Assembly (NCBI RefSeq): GCF_020921035.1
Contig: NC_063157.1
Span: forward strand, 310,001 to 374,000
DNA length: 64,000 nucleotides
Source of the DNA: Rhodamnia argentea
Lineage: Eukaryota; Streptophyta; Magnoliopsida; Myrtales; Myrtaceae
Direction of reading: 5' to 3'
Part shown: positions 1-11,215 of the stretch, in pieces
How positions within the stretch are numbered: position 1 is the first letter of the stretch
Layout: each line of letters starts with the position of its first letter
Program-made: the position numbers and the translations under genes
Notes under the pieces: model-generated
What the model saw: only the letters and a program-made list of their open reading frames with translations
What the model was told of the DNA's origin: nothing
The model's database searches: none

Positions 1-1183
1 GCTGATCAGCACCCGTTGGCCATGCCAGAATCGGCACCTCCTCCGACAAGCTTTCCAGCACCGAGTTCCAACCACAATGGCTCAAGAACCCGCCTATCGC
101 TGGGTGCGACAAGATGCGCCGCTGGTCCGCCCATTCGCGCACGACCAGGCCCCTCCCTTTCAGCCGATCCTCCCATCCGTCGTCCGGCGACATCCAATCT
201 GCCGGTTTTACCGCCCATATGAATGGATGCCCTGCCATTTCCAGTCCATGAGCTATATTGTCCATTTGCATGTCACTCAAGTGTGCTTGTGTTCCGAATG
301 ATACGTATATCACTCCGCCCGTTCCGACATGCTCGTCCAGCCACTTGATGTAGGATTGAGATGGGTCGTCTGCCTGTTTGGATCCGACAGGCCTCTCTAC
401 TTGATTCTGGTCGTAGAGCAAAGCCGGCCCGACGCACCAAGCTTTCACCCCCTGGCAGTAGAATCTCTCCAGGGCAGCAACGTAATCACCTTCGAGCTCT
501 TCGAAGCTGTTCACGATAACCCCCGCACTATTCGCATCCGCCTCTCCAATCTCCGCTAGTATAAGCAAGAAAGGGTCATCAGGGTCTTTGCACCGCTCCA
601 AATCGGAGATGTCATGCTTATAGACAGTGAAAGGAACGCTCAACTTCGGCAGTCTGATTGGATCGGAATCGGGCATCGCCAAGAGGGACGGGACATTCCC
701 GAAGGCAGTTTTCGAGATGGCCATAGGCAAAACCCCCATCCCATGGAAGACAATCCTAGGAATTCCGAAAGACCGACACACATCGAGTGTCCATCCCAGG
801 AAAAAGTCAGAAATCACGCAGAGCGGGCGAGACCCGGCTTCAGACATCTCCCTGAGAATGCACTCAAAGGCGGGTCTCATGGACTTGGTGGCTTTCAAGA
901 AAGGCACCAACAAAGCCATGGAAGGAAGATCAGCAGTGTTCTCGCATCCTTCAGGAAGCTCTGGGACTCTAGGAAACTGTATGGCGCGCAAGGAGATTTC
1001 AGAGCAGCTCGATACCTTTGACAGGATGAGCGGGGCATTCTTTGGCGTGGCGATGATGGTGACTTCGACACCGAGGCTCGCGAGGGCCTTGCATATGTCC
1101 AGTAATGGGAGCGTATGTCCATGAGCCACGTGAGGAAACACCACCACACGAGCACAAGGTGATGGCGAGACCAACACTGTCAT
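1..1183 (-). CDS. UDP-glycosyltransferase (UGT90/UGT73-like), 3' end outside window
   Basis: A single open frame of 394 codons runs from an ATG at 1183 down to base 1 without a stop. It encodes a family-1 plant glycosyltransferase that moves a sugar from a UDP-sugar to a small acceptor in the cytosol. The N-terminal motif PHVAHGHTLPLL carries the catalytic His of the family. The 44-residue PSPG donor-binding box starts WADQRRILSHP, contains SHCGWNS and ends with Gln at bases 2-4; in this family that Gln usually goes with UDP-glucose. The window therefore cuts the gene just after the box, and roughly 70-90 residues should be missing. WADQ in place of the commoner WAPQ recalls UGT90-type enzymes. 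The acceptor cannot be read from sequence. No intron is seen. A TATA-like stretch lies about 105 bp upstream. Confidence 0.93.
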   Translation of the reverse strand, partial: MTVLVSPSPCARVVVFPHVAHGHTLPLLDICKALASLGVEVTIIATPKNAPLILSKVSSCSEISLRAIQFPRVPELPEGCENTADLPSMALLVPFLKATKSMRPAFECILREMSEAGSRPLCVISDFFLGWTLDVCRSFGIPRIVFHGMGVLPMAISKTAFGNVPSLLAMPDSDPIRLPKLSVPFTVYKHDISDLERCKDPDDPFLLILAEIGEADANSAGVIVNSFEELEGDYVAALERFYCQGVKAWCVGPALLYDQNQVERPVGSKQADDPSQSYIKWLDEHVGTGGVIYVSFGTQAHLSDMQMDNIAHGLEMAGHPFIWAVKPADWMSPDDGWEDRLKGRGLVVREWADQRRILSHPAIGGFLSHCGWNSVLESLSEEVPILAWPTGADQ

Positions 1184-1287
1184 GGCTTCTGTGAAATCAA
1201 GCCAAGATCAAGACGAGCAATATGAGGAGGAAACAAGCTTGGGAGAGGATTTGCGAATTCGGCGTTTCAACGGAAGCTCTCGCATTT

Positions 1288-1296
1288 ATTTATATA
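1288..1296 (-). promoter_or_regulatory. TATA-like box of the UGT gene
   Basis: Read on the minus strand this stretch is CTATATAAA. It lies about 105 bp upstream of the UGT start codon, a fitting distance for a plant core promoter. The call rests on motif and position only. Confidence 0.5.
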
Positions 1297-1299
1297 GAG

Positions 1300-2580
1300 A
1301 CATTGACCGACATGGCAGCGTATAAATGGCAATGCCGCATTTACTCCCTATGGATCCATGTATCTTGACGAATTAGTCAAGCCCATCAAGTCAAAAGATT
1401 TTATCACCTTGTTTCGAGATTAACGTTGGATTACGCACTAAAATAAGGAATTTGGCAATTAAGTATCTTATGGGCCTCCTGTGGTTTCCAAAGCATCGGC
1501 TCTTCCGGGGGGCCATGACAGCACCAACCAACGTGTTGGGCTAGGGCCACGCGTGTCTGATTCAAACCCATGGTCGAGTCACGGTCGTACTGAATCACCT
1601 CACAATGGTCGAGTCACCATTGGATCATGGATGCACGCTGGTTTTCCTCATCTCCTTCGCGTGGGCAGAGGACAGATAAAATTTACTGCGATGCGCCCAA
1701 CGTTTACAGAGGAGAAGCGCAAGGACTTCTTTCGGCACCATCGAACATTTCAGTTCTGATCGAGTCAAATCACGAACAATGCATTGGGAGGTGCCCGGTC
1801 ATACATAGCGCTGATCAGAGACTGCGGTTACTTCTACGACTTTTTAGTTTCTCTTATGTTCGAATGACTCTCATTTATTTATGAAGCATCTGCTTAAGAA
1901 TTGCACCTCCTCTCCTCTCGCAAGACTTCCTGATATTTCTAGATTCCGTACATACCTAGATATTTTGTTGAGAGACTTTTAAAAAAGTTTAAAAATATGT
2001 AGGGAGAGATATAAATATTTAGGTAGATATTTACTCATAAATATCTATGGGAAAAACTTCTTTAGAACCACCTCCTTAGGCCTGTAAACCTCTAAAAATT
2101 AAGGGTGTCAAAACCGAACAGTAAATTTTGTGCATTTCAGTTCGATTCAATTTTCAGTGCGATTTGATTAACCGAATCGAATCGAATTGAAATAATCGAA
2201 CTAAAAAAAAAAAAGAATGGTTTTTTTTTTTTGAGGCCAAGGGCCGGCTGGCAAGGGTGAGCGAGGAAAAAAAAGAAAAGGAAAAGAAAAAAGAAAAATC
2301 AAAATAAAAAAAGAAAAATCGAAAACCGAACTGAATTTTTGATTCCGTTCAGGGCAAGATTTGGTGTAGCTCGGGCTTGCGCGCTAATGGTTCAGTTGGA
2401 TTCGATTTTCTTGAAAAATCCAAACCGAAAATTGAACTGAACTATTAATACCCCAGCGGTAAACATGCAAAAGCTCTTATTAGAGCAAGTGTGGTATGTG
2501 AGAGCTTTGGTTCCCATGAGTGAGAAAGAGCAGGTGCGAGAGCTTGGTTCACAAAGAGAGCACAAATAATACTTAAACCA
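1300..2580. other. Intergenic, no gene seen
   Basis: No open frame here shows family features. The right part (about 2095-2455) is a low-complexity inverted-repeat block listed separately. The rest is unremarkable AT-rich spacer. Confidence 0.6.
2098..2452. repeat. Inverted-repeat low-complexity element (MITE-like)
   Basis: The left arm holds repeated aaccgaac / aatcgaatcgaattg words, and the right arm holds their complements (gttcagttggattcg, aaaccgaaaattgaactgaac). A purine-rich centre of a/g runs separates them. The arms are imperfect, and I could not define clean ends or a target-site duplication. It looks like an old non-autonomous DNA element that forms a hairpin. Confidence 0.45.
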
Positions 2581-2835
2581 ATGATCGAAGTGGAAACTTC
2601 ATCACACATGGGCTCATACTTTCTGCCTCCTTTCAATAGGCTCAGCATGTGATCCACCAAAAGTGCCCAGATGCTCCCATGTTTTTCTACCTCGTGCGAG
2701 GTTTGCATAGATCGACGGGGCCTCAAGAACTATGGGAAGTGTCGGAATTGGCAGTTGCAGGCTGAGGTAGCCGGACACAATAGATGATTTTCCAAGATTT
2801 TCAATGTAACTTAGATTGCACCAAACATGTGATAC

Positions 2836-3096
2836 GATTTTCAAAGACGAGAAAGCCCATCAAAGAGGGCAACAGAAGAGAAGGCAGAATCGGGCACCAT
2901 CGAAAGTGTCGGAAGTGGTGGGTGGAGGCCGAAGCAACCCGACACGATAGAGGGTTTACGAGATTTTCAAAGACGAGAAAGCCCATCAAAGAGGGCAACA
3001 GAAGAGAAGGCAGAATCGGGCACCATCGAAAGTGTCGGAAGTGGTGGGTGGAGGCCGAAGCAACCCGACACGACAGAGGTTTTCCGAGATTTTCAA
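2836..3096. repeat. Two-copy 126-bp tandem repeat
   Basis: Unit 1 (2836-2961) and unit 2 (2962-3087) are nearly identical, and the first 9 bases of a third unit follow at 3088. The period is exactly 126 bp, or 42 codons, so an open frame can run through both units without a stop. Related sequence (agattttcaatgtaacttag) lies just before the array at 2790. Few differences separate the units, so the duplication is recent. Confidence 0.9.
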
Positions 3097-4091
3097 TCTT
3101 ATCTTAGATTGAACAAAAGTATTTGACGAGATTTTCTACAATTTAGAAGATATTCGAAAGATTTTTACTCCTAACTTATCCTGTTCTATCCCAATTAAGA
3201 TCCGGACGACTAAACACAGTATTAATAAACTATAACGATGGACAAGAGATCGTGCAACCTTGGTGATTTTTTTTTTAAACCCACCATGTTTATCTCAGAG
3301 AGGAGAGCTGTGAGACAGAATCCTACTTCTACAGCCTGAATCAGTAAAGTTCAGAAGGAGCCGTTGAAGAACCATCATGGACCGACTCGGCCCAATTCTT
3401 CACGCGACCCAACCCCATAAACAGCGTACTCAAGCCAAGATCCGCAAGCCATTGACCTTGCCAGCTGGTATCATTCGGTAGCATTTCTCGGCAACTTACC
3501 GTATAAGGGCGTCAACTATGTCGTGCGCAAAGACCAGAGATGTAATAAAAAGCGCGGGGAAACTGTGTGGTCGGGATCGCTTCATCATCTAGCCGAGGTC
3601 GCGCCGTGTGAAGAGAATCACTTGTTTTTGTCCTTACCAATGGCGTTATTTTGTCGTTTACTTAGAGGCTCTGACTTTTCCTTGGGATGAAGTGCGACCA
3701 AAATGGCATTGAGAACTTGCCCATCAATTTCATCTCCTCTTGTGCGCACGACTTGGTCCAATAAAGTACCATTTTGAATGACGGCTGTACCATTCTCCGG
3801 GCCGGTCCACTGCCGTTATGAGTCGAAATCCGAACATTTAAGAATAATCCTCGGCCTTTTTTCGGCATGGCATCCCCTGCAATCTTAGCTTAAGCTTTCA
3901 ATTTGGTGGTCTACTGCACATTTGGATCATTTTCTGCATACAATTCAAAGGTGTTTGTCCAGTCAACCTACGGAATAGTCGATGGATGTTCAAGGGCATG
4001 ACTAAGCCAAACACAACCACAGAATCTTCTCTATTGATTTTTCCAACGTCCTAACTTATTGAGGTTGACATCTTCCCCCGACTTCTCTTCA

Positions 4092-4098
4092 TATATAT
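4092..4098 (+). promoter_or_regulatory. TATA box of GLR copy A
   Basis: TATATAT lies about 65 bp upstream of the GLR A start codon. The same position in copy B is an expanded (AT) run at 14555-14568, which supports its role as a core promoter element. Confidence 0.5.
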
Positions 4099-4160
4099 GG
4101 CTGAACAATGATCTCTCCCGATATTATCTTGTCCTTGATGCCTTCATTCCTCCATTCAAC

Positions 4161-7100
4161 ATGACCCCGAGAAAATCCTCGTTTTCCTTTCCTTTATTGT
4201 GCATCCTCATATGCTTGTTCATAACGCCTTCAACGTGTCGGAATGCTACAGCAACAACGATAGATGTCGGAGTTATTCTAGATATGGATACATATGTTGG
4301 GAAAATGAGCAAGGACGTGCCTTGAGATGGCGATCGACGATTTCTACACTGCTCATGATGATTACACTACAAGATTGGTCCTTCGCATGAGAAACGCGAT
4401 GAGCGATGCAGTCGTGGCTACATCTGCAGGTACGGAATGCAAAGTTTTCTTTTGAAGCTCTGTGACTCCTTATTGTGTTCCAAGTTGTTACATGGGGGTG
4501 TAACTTACAAAGAAACAAAATCCAATTAAGTGCTGAAATGATATTTCCAGCTAATGCAATAACGCAGACCTCGTTCAACCGTCTCTGGAAATTTGCATTT
4601 ATTTCTATTCTTCCATCCATATAAGTCTGTGAAATTTTCATGGCGAAAGCTTTTCTTTTTTCAGGTAAATGTTGAGAAACAACTCACTAGATCACTGTCT
4701 AAAGATGCTAGCAAAGAGTACTTATATGAGAGAAACTGCGACTAATTTTCAAGTGCCAATTTAGAGACTGATGCTCAATATGTTCTGATTTCGCAGCGAT
4801 AGAATTGTTAAAGGATTATCAAGTCAAGGCCATTCTGGGGCCTCAACAATCAAGACAAGCAGATTTTATAGCTGATATCGGGAGTACAACTCAGGTCCCC
4901 ATAATTTCCTTCACTGCAACAAGCCCTTTGCTTTCGCACCTTGAAACTCCCTATTTCATCCGAATGGCACAAGTAGACACCTCTCAGCTGAAAGCCATAG
5001 CTGCCATTGTCAAAGCTGCCGAGTGGACGGAAGTTGTACCTATTTATGAACGCTCTCATTACGGAAGCGGTATAATCTCTTATCTTGCTGATTCCATGCA
5101 AGGAATCGGTGCAAGGATGCCGTACCGGTGTGGGATATCTCCTTCAGCTACAGATGATCAGATCCTGAAAGAGCTCTACAAGTTAATGACTATGCAAACA
5201 CGGGTTTTCATCGTGCATATGTTGCCGAATCTTGCATACCGACTTTTTCTCAAGGCAAATGAAGTTGGAATGATGAGCAAAGGATACGCCTGGATAGTCA
5301 CGGAAGGGATTGCAAGCCTTCTCAGCTCCATGGATTCCAATGTCATCAATTCTATGCAAGGAGTTATAGGTGTGAACACTTACCTTCCTCAAACCAAAGA
5401 GTTAGACCAATTCACAAAGAGATGGGAAAAGCGGTTTCATGAGGAATATCCAGGAACCAACCATGTTCAGCTAAATGCCTTCGGCCTTGGTGCCTATGAT
5501 AGCATTTTCGCTTTAGCTAGGGCAGTAGAAAATGCTGATATTGCGAACTCACAATTTAGAAAACCAGCCATCCAGGATAATATGACTGACCTGGAAATCA
5601 TTGGTGTCTCAGAGTCGGGACCAAAGCTCCTCCAGTCAGTTTTGAAAACCAAATTCACCGGATTAAGTGGCAGAGTTGAACTCATAAATGGACAATTACC
5701 GATATCTGCCTTTCAGATAGTGAACTTGGTTGGCAATGATTCAATATCAATTGGACATTGGACAGGGAATGGCATCAAAGACCAACTTCCTGCCAGTAAT
5801 GAGAACTCAATCGGCAAGAAGAATTATCTGAAAAAAATTGTTTGGCCTGGTAAATCAAGAAGAATCCCAAAAGGTTGGGATATTCCAGCAAATGGGAAGA
5901 AGTTGAGGGTTGGAGTCCCGGTAAAAGCCGGATTTAGCCAATTCATAAATGTGGAAACAGATCATCGGACAAATGTTCCCAATGTTACTGGTTATTGTGT
6001 AGATGTGTTCGATGCTGTCATGAAATCATTGCCGTATGCTGTTCTGTATGAGTATGAACCCTTTGAGACTAGCGAAGGCAGTGGAGAGAGTGCGGGTAGT
6101 TATGATGATCTTATCAGAAACGTTTCCACTGAGGTAACGAATTCTGAACTCGGATTTCAAATGATTAAGTCAAAGCTGTGTGCTTTACTTGAACAGTTTC
6201 CTTCCTGACCCCTATCTCAGTTTCCAACCTCTCGCTTATATTCTTCACTGAAGCGCTTCTGTTTTTCAGACAAACATGCAGGGTTTTGATGCTGTCATTG
6301 GTGACATAACCATTAGGGCAGACCGAGCCGAGTATGTGGATTTTACCCTTCCTTACACAGAGTCAGGTGTCTCCATGATTGTTCCAATCAAGGGTGACGG
6401 TAAAAAAGTGCATGGATCTTCTTGAAACCGCTGAAGACAGAGCTATGGATAACCATAGGAGCCTTCTTTCTGTACACTGGCATTGTACTATGGGTTCTTG
6501 AGCACCGGGTGAACAAAGAATTTAGAGGACCTCCATCCAAACAAGTTGGAATGATCTTGTGGTTCTCCTTCTCCACAATGGTCTATGCCCACAGTAAGTC
6601 ACCTCATCCTTCTTTCTTCAAGATACATAGTCAAATAAGTCTCTGAAAAAATAAAGCTCAGTAACAAAACAATCAGTGAAGCTTGGTGCTATTGTTGTAG
6701 GAAGCAATGTTTTCTCTAGTAATTGCAAAACTGCAAGATAATAAGTTATAGGTCGAGGGACCTTATACTGAATCATTAAAAAATAGGAAAGATTACTACT
6801 TTTATCTTGTCATGAATGAAACAGAAACACTGATGGGTACCTCAAATACAAAGAATGGCTCTCTAACTGTAGCTTCATAAAATTTTGCAGGGGAAAAGGT
6901 AATCAGCAACTTGTCAAGATTTGTGTTGATCATATGGATCTTCACTGTCCTAGTACTGTCGTCGAGTTACACGGCAAACTTGACCTCTCTATTAACTGTA
7001 CAACAGCTCCAACCAACAGTAACAAATATCAGTGCTCTCATAACGAATGGAGAGAACATTGGGTACCAGGATGGTTCTTTTGTTCTGGATCTTTTGAAAG

Positions 7101-8229
7101 GCTTGGGGGTACAGGAGTCAAAGCTCAGAGTGCTGTATACTCCAGAGGAATATGATGAGCAACTCTCTAAAGGCAGTAATAATGATGGGGTATCCGCGAT
7201 TGTGGATGAACTCCCTTATCTCAGGCTTGTTCTCTCGAAGTATTGTTCAAAATATAAGTTGGTCGGTCCAACCTACAAAGCTGCAGGTTTTGGATTTGTA
7301 AGCGTTTCTCACTCTCTCACTCAGTATGCACACATGCACACATAATTAAGTACTTGCACAACTGCCGAAAGATTACCAAAGCAAACGGTTTCTCAGTTAA
7401 ACTTTTTTGGTGGCATTGAACCGAAGCGTGCTCTATCATATTTGTCTCGCATGAACATTTTCCATAACTATGATCTAATCCTATGGCCACTTAAAGTTAT
7501 TAGGATTAATAGTTACTGTCCTCCATTTCAAAGCAGGTCACACTTTCACACAGAAATCTTTTCCAAACAAAGTTTGTTTATTCTCTCTTTATTGATAGAC
7601 AAAAGGCGATCCTCTGATCTGTGTTTTCCCTTTGCCTTCAGGCATTTCCAAAGGGCTCGCCACTAGTTCCTGACATATCGAGGGCGGTCCTGAGTGTGAC
7701 CGAGTCCTCTGACCTGACTTTAATAAGAAAAAAATGGTTTGGCGATCGGGACAAGTGTTCAGAGGACGACGAGACAACTTTAACCTCCAACAGCCTCGCG
7801 CTGGACAGTTTCAGGGGCCTTTTCCTCATCGCAGCGCTTTCCTCAACCGCTGCGCTCTTCATCTTCTTGATCAACTTCTTTTACGAGAACAGACACATCT
7901 TAGCGTCCCAGCAACCGGTGAAGAAAAAAGTCGCAGCCATTGCGAAGACATTCAACAAGATGAAGGAAGACGCCCAGGAGGCGGCAAAGAAGGAAAAGAG
8001 CAAAGAAGAAGAAATCGAAATGGCTGCTGGAGGAGCAATCCATCTCACCCCAGGTGCAACCAGCTTTTCCAATCATGAAGAACAGCTGTTCTCACCGGAT
8101 GAGGGCTCATCATCCCCAGAACCTGGAAGTCTGTATCACGCGTGGACTGTTATAGGGATCAATGAAGATAGGCACAGAAAATATTCTCTTCACTCCAACT
8201 CTGATTCTTTCTTGTACGATAAAATCTAA
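4161..8229 (+). pseudogene. GLR2: Glutamate receptor-like channel, GLR2 type, copy A (frameshifted)
   Basis: This has the same five-exon layout as intact copy B: 4161-4429, 4797-6133, 6270-6593, 6891-7297 and 7642-8229. Splice sites are conserved, and exons 4 and 5 match copy B in length. Exon 2 encodes the amino-terminal ligand-binding-like domain, exons 3-4 carry M1, pore and M3 (SSSYTANLTSLLTVQQLQP), and exon 5 carries M4 (LFLIAALSSTAALFIFLINF). Two differences from B break the frame. Exon 1 has one extra base near 4310 (AGCAAGGACGTG against TGCAAGACATG), and exon 3 has six A instead of seven at about 6402-6407. Each leads to an early stop. The rest is well kept, so either the loss is recent or the A-run difference is an assembly error. 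Without the lesions it would be a plasma-membrane or endomembrane cation channel subunit. Confidence 0.88.
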
Positions 8230-8663
8230 GTAGACTAACCTCGATACCATTGTCCATAGTTATGCTTCATAATCAGGGGCAACCGTTTCTTTTTTCGATC
8301 TTCCATTTTTTATCCTTCAATGATGTAATGATGTACAGTTGCCATATTCGTTCATGCGTTTTCGCAGTTAGAATGCTCTCAGGACAATTGAGGTAGAAAA
8401 TCCAAACTGACTGAAGAGAAACCTCTGGAGAAGTTCCTTGCCATGCCATCATCTTGCATCTAAAACTTTGCACACCACTTATCTCAATCATTCAATATCC
8501 CGATCACATCTCGCACCTTCATGCGAAAATGATCTCCTTCATGTTCTAGTTTAGCAAGAATGAGTGTATCTAAACACCTAATATTCGCAGCTACAAGGAC
8601 CGAACGCGTCCTTTCCTTCACCTGTTAAAGAGAATAGTTGATTAAGCCTCAGTTGGAACCTTC
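8230..8663. repeat. 3' flank of GLR copy A, shared with the other two copies
   Basis: This block matches about 10316-10775 and 18758-19165 (shared words such as ctaagtagactaacctcgat and gaagagaaacctctggagaa). Similarity stops abruptly near 8663, where O-fucosyltransferase-like sequence begins. It marks one junction of a rearrangement. Confidence 0.8.
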
Positions 8664-8749
8664 CATTGGATTCTAGGATCCAGGACAAGGCTTATCTTAA
8701 GTATCATAAATAGGACTAGAACATATGAGCTTGCCAGATAACAATAGAG

Positions 8750-9884
8750 AAACCGTTTACCGTGTTTGTGCCTGACATGCGTCCACTCTTCAGGAGCTTT
8801 GGAGAGATATATGATGTTGATAAGTTTGTAAGAAGCCTGGATGGAATTGTCAGAGTAGCAAAAGAACCACCTTCTGGTATAGCAGCACGGAATCTTGCAG
8901 TTGTCAAGGTCCCAAATACAGTGACGGAAGAGTACATCGTCAATCATGTTGAACCTAAATTAAGTCAAAGGGTAACATAAGACTGGCAACTTACTTCTCC
9001 TCAGTAAACATGAAAAAGCCGAGTCAATAGAGTGACCTCGATTCTACATCATGTTTGGCTATGTTCGGAACTTTGAATTTTCAGCCAGAGGTACAAGAAG
9101 TCATTGACTCAATGGTTGAGCGTCTGAGAACATTTAGTCGGAAATCTGATGGTCAGTTCTTAGCGGTGGACCCAAGGGTAGAAATGCCAGAAAAGAAGAA
9201 TTGCCAAAGTACAAAAAGTTGTTTTGGTGTGCAAGAGATTTTGGAGTTTCTGCGGAAGATTGCTATTGACAAGGATACTACAATCTATTCAACCCAATCA
9301 AGGTGGGATAGCAGCCTTAATGCTCTGAAGAAGTTTTTTCCCGAAACTTACACCAAGGTGAGATACTTCTTGTTGTTTTCCTTTCAGTGAGCATTCAGAT
9401 CTGTTCAGTTATGGTAGTATTCTACAAACTATTAGTCTATGGATTTTATATGGCCTGCTTTCTTTGGAGAGTTGTCTCTTGGTCATTGAAAAATTACCTT
9501 AAAATTTTGTTTCTAGTCATCCTTCTCAGCTAATACATCTTAGGTTCTAGAAAGACTTGACATTATTCTGATGGATCCCGTTTGGCCTCTAAAATTTTTG
9601 AGCAGGAAGGGATAACGCCTGGGGACAAGAAGTCAAAGTTCCTTGATGCAGAAGATTCAGAATATGAGAAAATCGTCGACTACTACATATGTTCTCAAAG
9701 TGACATTTTTGTACCCGCGGTCTCAGGCTTGTTTTACGCCAATGTAGCCGGTAACAGGATTGCATCTGGAAGGACTCAAATACTTGTTCCAGTTAACATT
9801 GAGGGTTTTTCTGCATCAGCCGCCAATTATATCTCCACCTATGTTTCGAAGAAGAACCATCTGTCTTATTCATGTTTTTGCTAG
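8750..9884 (+). pseudogene. O-fucosyltransferase family gene fragment (C-terminal half)
   Basis: Translated pieces match the C-terminal half of plant O-fucosyltransferase-family (GT106-type) proteins. They are VPDMRPLFRSFGEIYDVDKF (from about 8765), KGNIRLATYFSSVNMKK (about 8969-9020), CLAMFGTLNFQPEVQEV (about 9050), DKDTTIYSTQSRWDSSLNAL (about 9270) and SQSDIFVPAVSGLFYANVAG (about 9700), ending YVSKKNHLSYSCFC before a TAG at 9882-9884. One GT-AG intron (9358-9605) is retained, so the piece arrived as DNA and not through an mRNA. The upstream half is absent, and the frame shifts at least twice between 8960 and 9055. The family acts in the Golgi on glycans or glycoproteins. This copy cannot make a full enzyme. 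Confidence 0.85.
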
Positions 9885-10225
9885 GTCCCTGTGAAAAAAG
9901 AAGTCACAAGACAGAATGAAGCCTTCAGACATGGTCTATTTGTGCGTGTGCCTCATCATTTTTTCTATAAGCAGACAGAATGATTGGTTATACTAGATGT
10001 TCCCCTACAATTGTACCAATAAACCCTTCTGAAGTCTTTGTTAAGGTGGTTTTTCAATATGATCTCCAAATGTTTAGTGATTCCCAATGACAGTGTGCTC
10101 CAACTCTGTACGATGTGCCAGAACCTCTTGCCTGGTTATCTCTGGCCCCAACCATTCCATTCAAAAGTTATGTAATTGGAATTCAAAAGCGGACCTACAA
10201 GGCGTCGCAGTGATGTTCGAAATTA
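9885..10225. other. Spacer after the O-fucosyltransferase fragment
   Basis: No gene or repeat is recognised here. It probably came with the fragment as its 3' flank, ending where GLR-like sequence resumes near 10226. Confidence 0.5.
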
Positions 10226-11060
10226 GGCATTGACTGCTATAGGGATCAACGGATATAGGCATAGAAAATATTCTTTTCACTCCAACTCCGATTATTTCTT
10301 GTATAATAGAATCTAAGTAGACTAACCTCGATAGCATTGTCCATAGTAATGCTTCATAATCAGGGACAAAGGTTTCTTTTTTCGATCTTCCATTTTTCAT
10401 TCTTCAGAGATATAAGGATGTACAGTCGGCATATTCGTTCAAGCTGTCTTCAGAGTAAGAATGCTCTCAGGACAATTGAGGTGGAAAATCCAAACTGACT
10501 GAAGAGAAACCTCTGGAGAAGTTCTTTCCATGCCATCATCTTGCATCTAAAGCTTTGCATCGTCACTTATCCTGATCATTTAATATCCCGATCACATCTC
10601 GCACCTTCATGCGAAAATGATCTCCTTCATGTTTTAGTTTGTCAAGAATGTGAGTTTCTAAACACCAAACATTCGCAGCTACAAGGACCAAACACGTCCT
10701 TTCCTTCACCTGTAAAAGAGAATAGTTGATTTCCGACCAAAAAGAGAATAGTTGATTAATCCTCAGTTGGAACCTTCCAAATGGCCATGCCAGCAGCAGG
10801 AACGATCAAAAGCCAACTGTGACAAAAACTTTGCCATTACTGATGCCAAAATAATGTAGCAAAACTTCTTTCCCCAAAAAAAAAAAAATAATGTAGCAAA
10901 ACCAGATAGAGAAGCAATGGTTTCTCACGGAACCCAAATGCTTAGTGGGCCCTTCCCTAATTCCGATGTTTGGCATGAAACAAGGTAGATGGTTGGGAAG
11001 GGACAGCATCTCACCACTAGAAAAATGGGTTGTTAGTAATGGTCAGGTGCATGGATAAAG
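10226..11060 (+). pseudogene. Remnant of a third GLR copy (last codons plus 3' flank)
   Basis: From about 10226 the sequence follows the extreme 3' end of the GLR coding region (ggcatagaaaatattctttt, then the DNA for the final residues and the stop at about 10316). It then follows the 3' flank of copy B to about 11057 (shared gtcaggtgcatgga). Only about 30 C-terminal codons remain and they are out of frame. A short repeat of the word aaagagaatagttgatt at about 10717-10757 is private to this copy. This shows that the array once held at least three units. Confidence 0.8.
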
Positions 11061-11215
11061 TACGGAGGAATTCCATGTACTGCGCATCAAAAGTTGAAAG
11101 GATCTACTTTTGTTCTTCTACTCGTATAGATATCACAACACGTGTGCATTATCGTCTCCCACGCTTGATCCGGCTAAACGTCCAATGCAACAGAGTCCAT
11201 TCCAATCCATGGAAA

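Larger units (their letters stand above)
2609..4160. repeat. Duplicated upstream block of GLR copy A
   Basis: Bases 2609-2683 match 13066-13139, and bases about 3373-3900 match about 13180-13920, for example the shared stretch ggtagcatttctcggcaact. The 5' flank was therefore duplicated together with the GLR gene. Copy A carries about 690 bp (2684-3372) that copy B lacks. That extra DNA contains the 126-bp tandem repeat. Confidence 0.75.

Noticed and set aside
614-1124. Two plus-strand open frames at the left end
   Set aside because: Both are shadows of the minus-strand UGT coding sequence and have no family features.
2836-3096. CRISPR-like direct repeats
   Set aside because: There are only two adjacent 126-bp units with no spacers, in a plant nuclear sequence. 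It is an ordinary tandem duplication.
2784-3107. 107-codon open frame through the 126-bp repeats
   Set aside because: The period is a multiple of three, so the frame stays open by arithmetic. The product is highly basic and repetitive and matches nothing I know.
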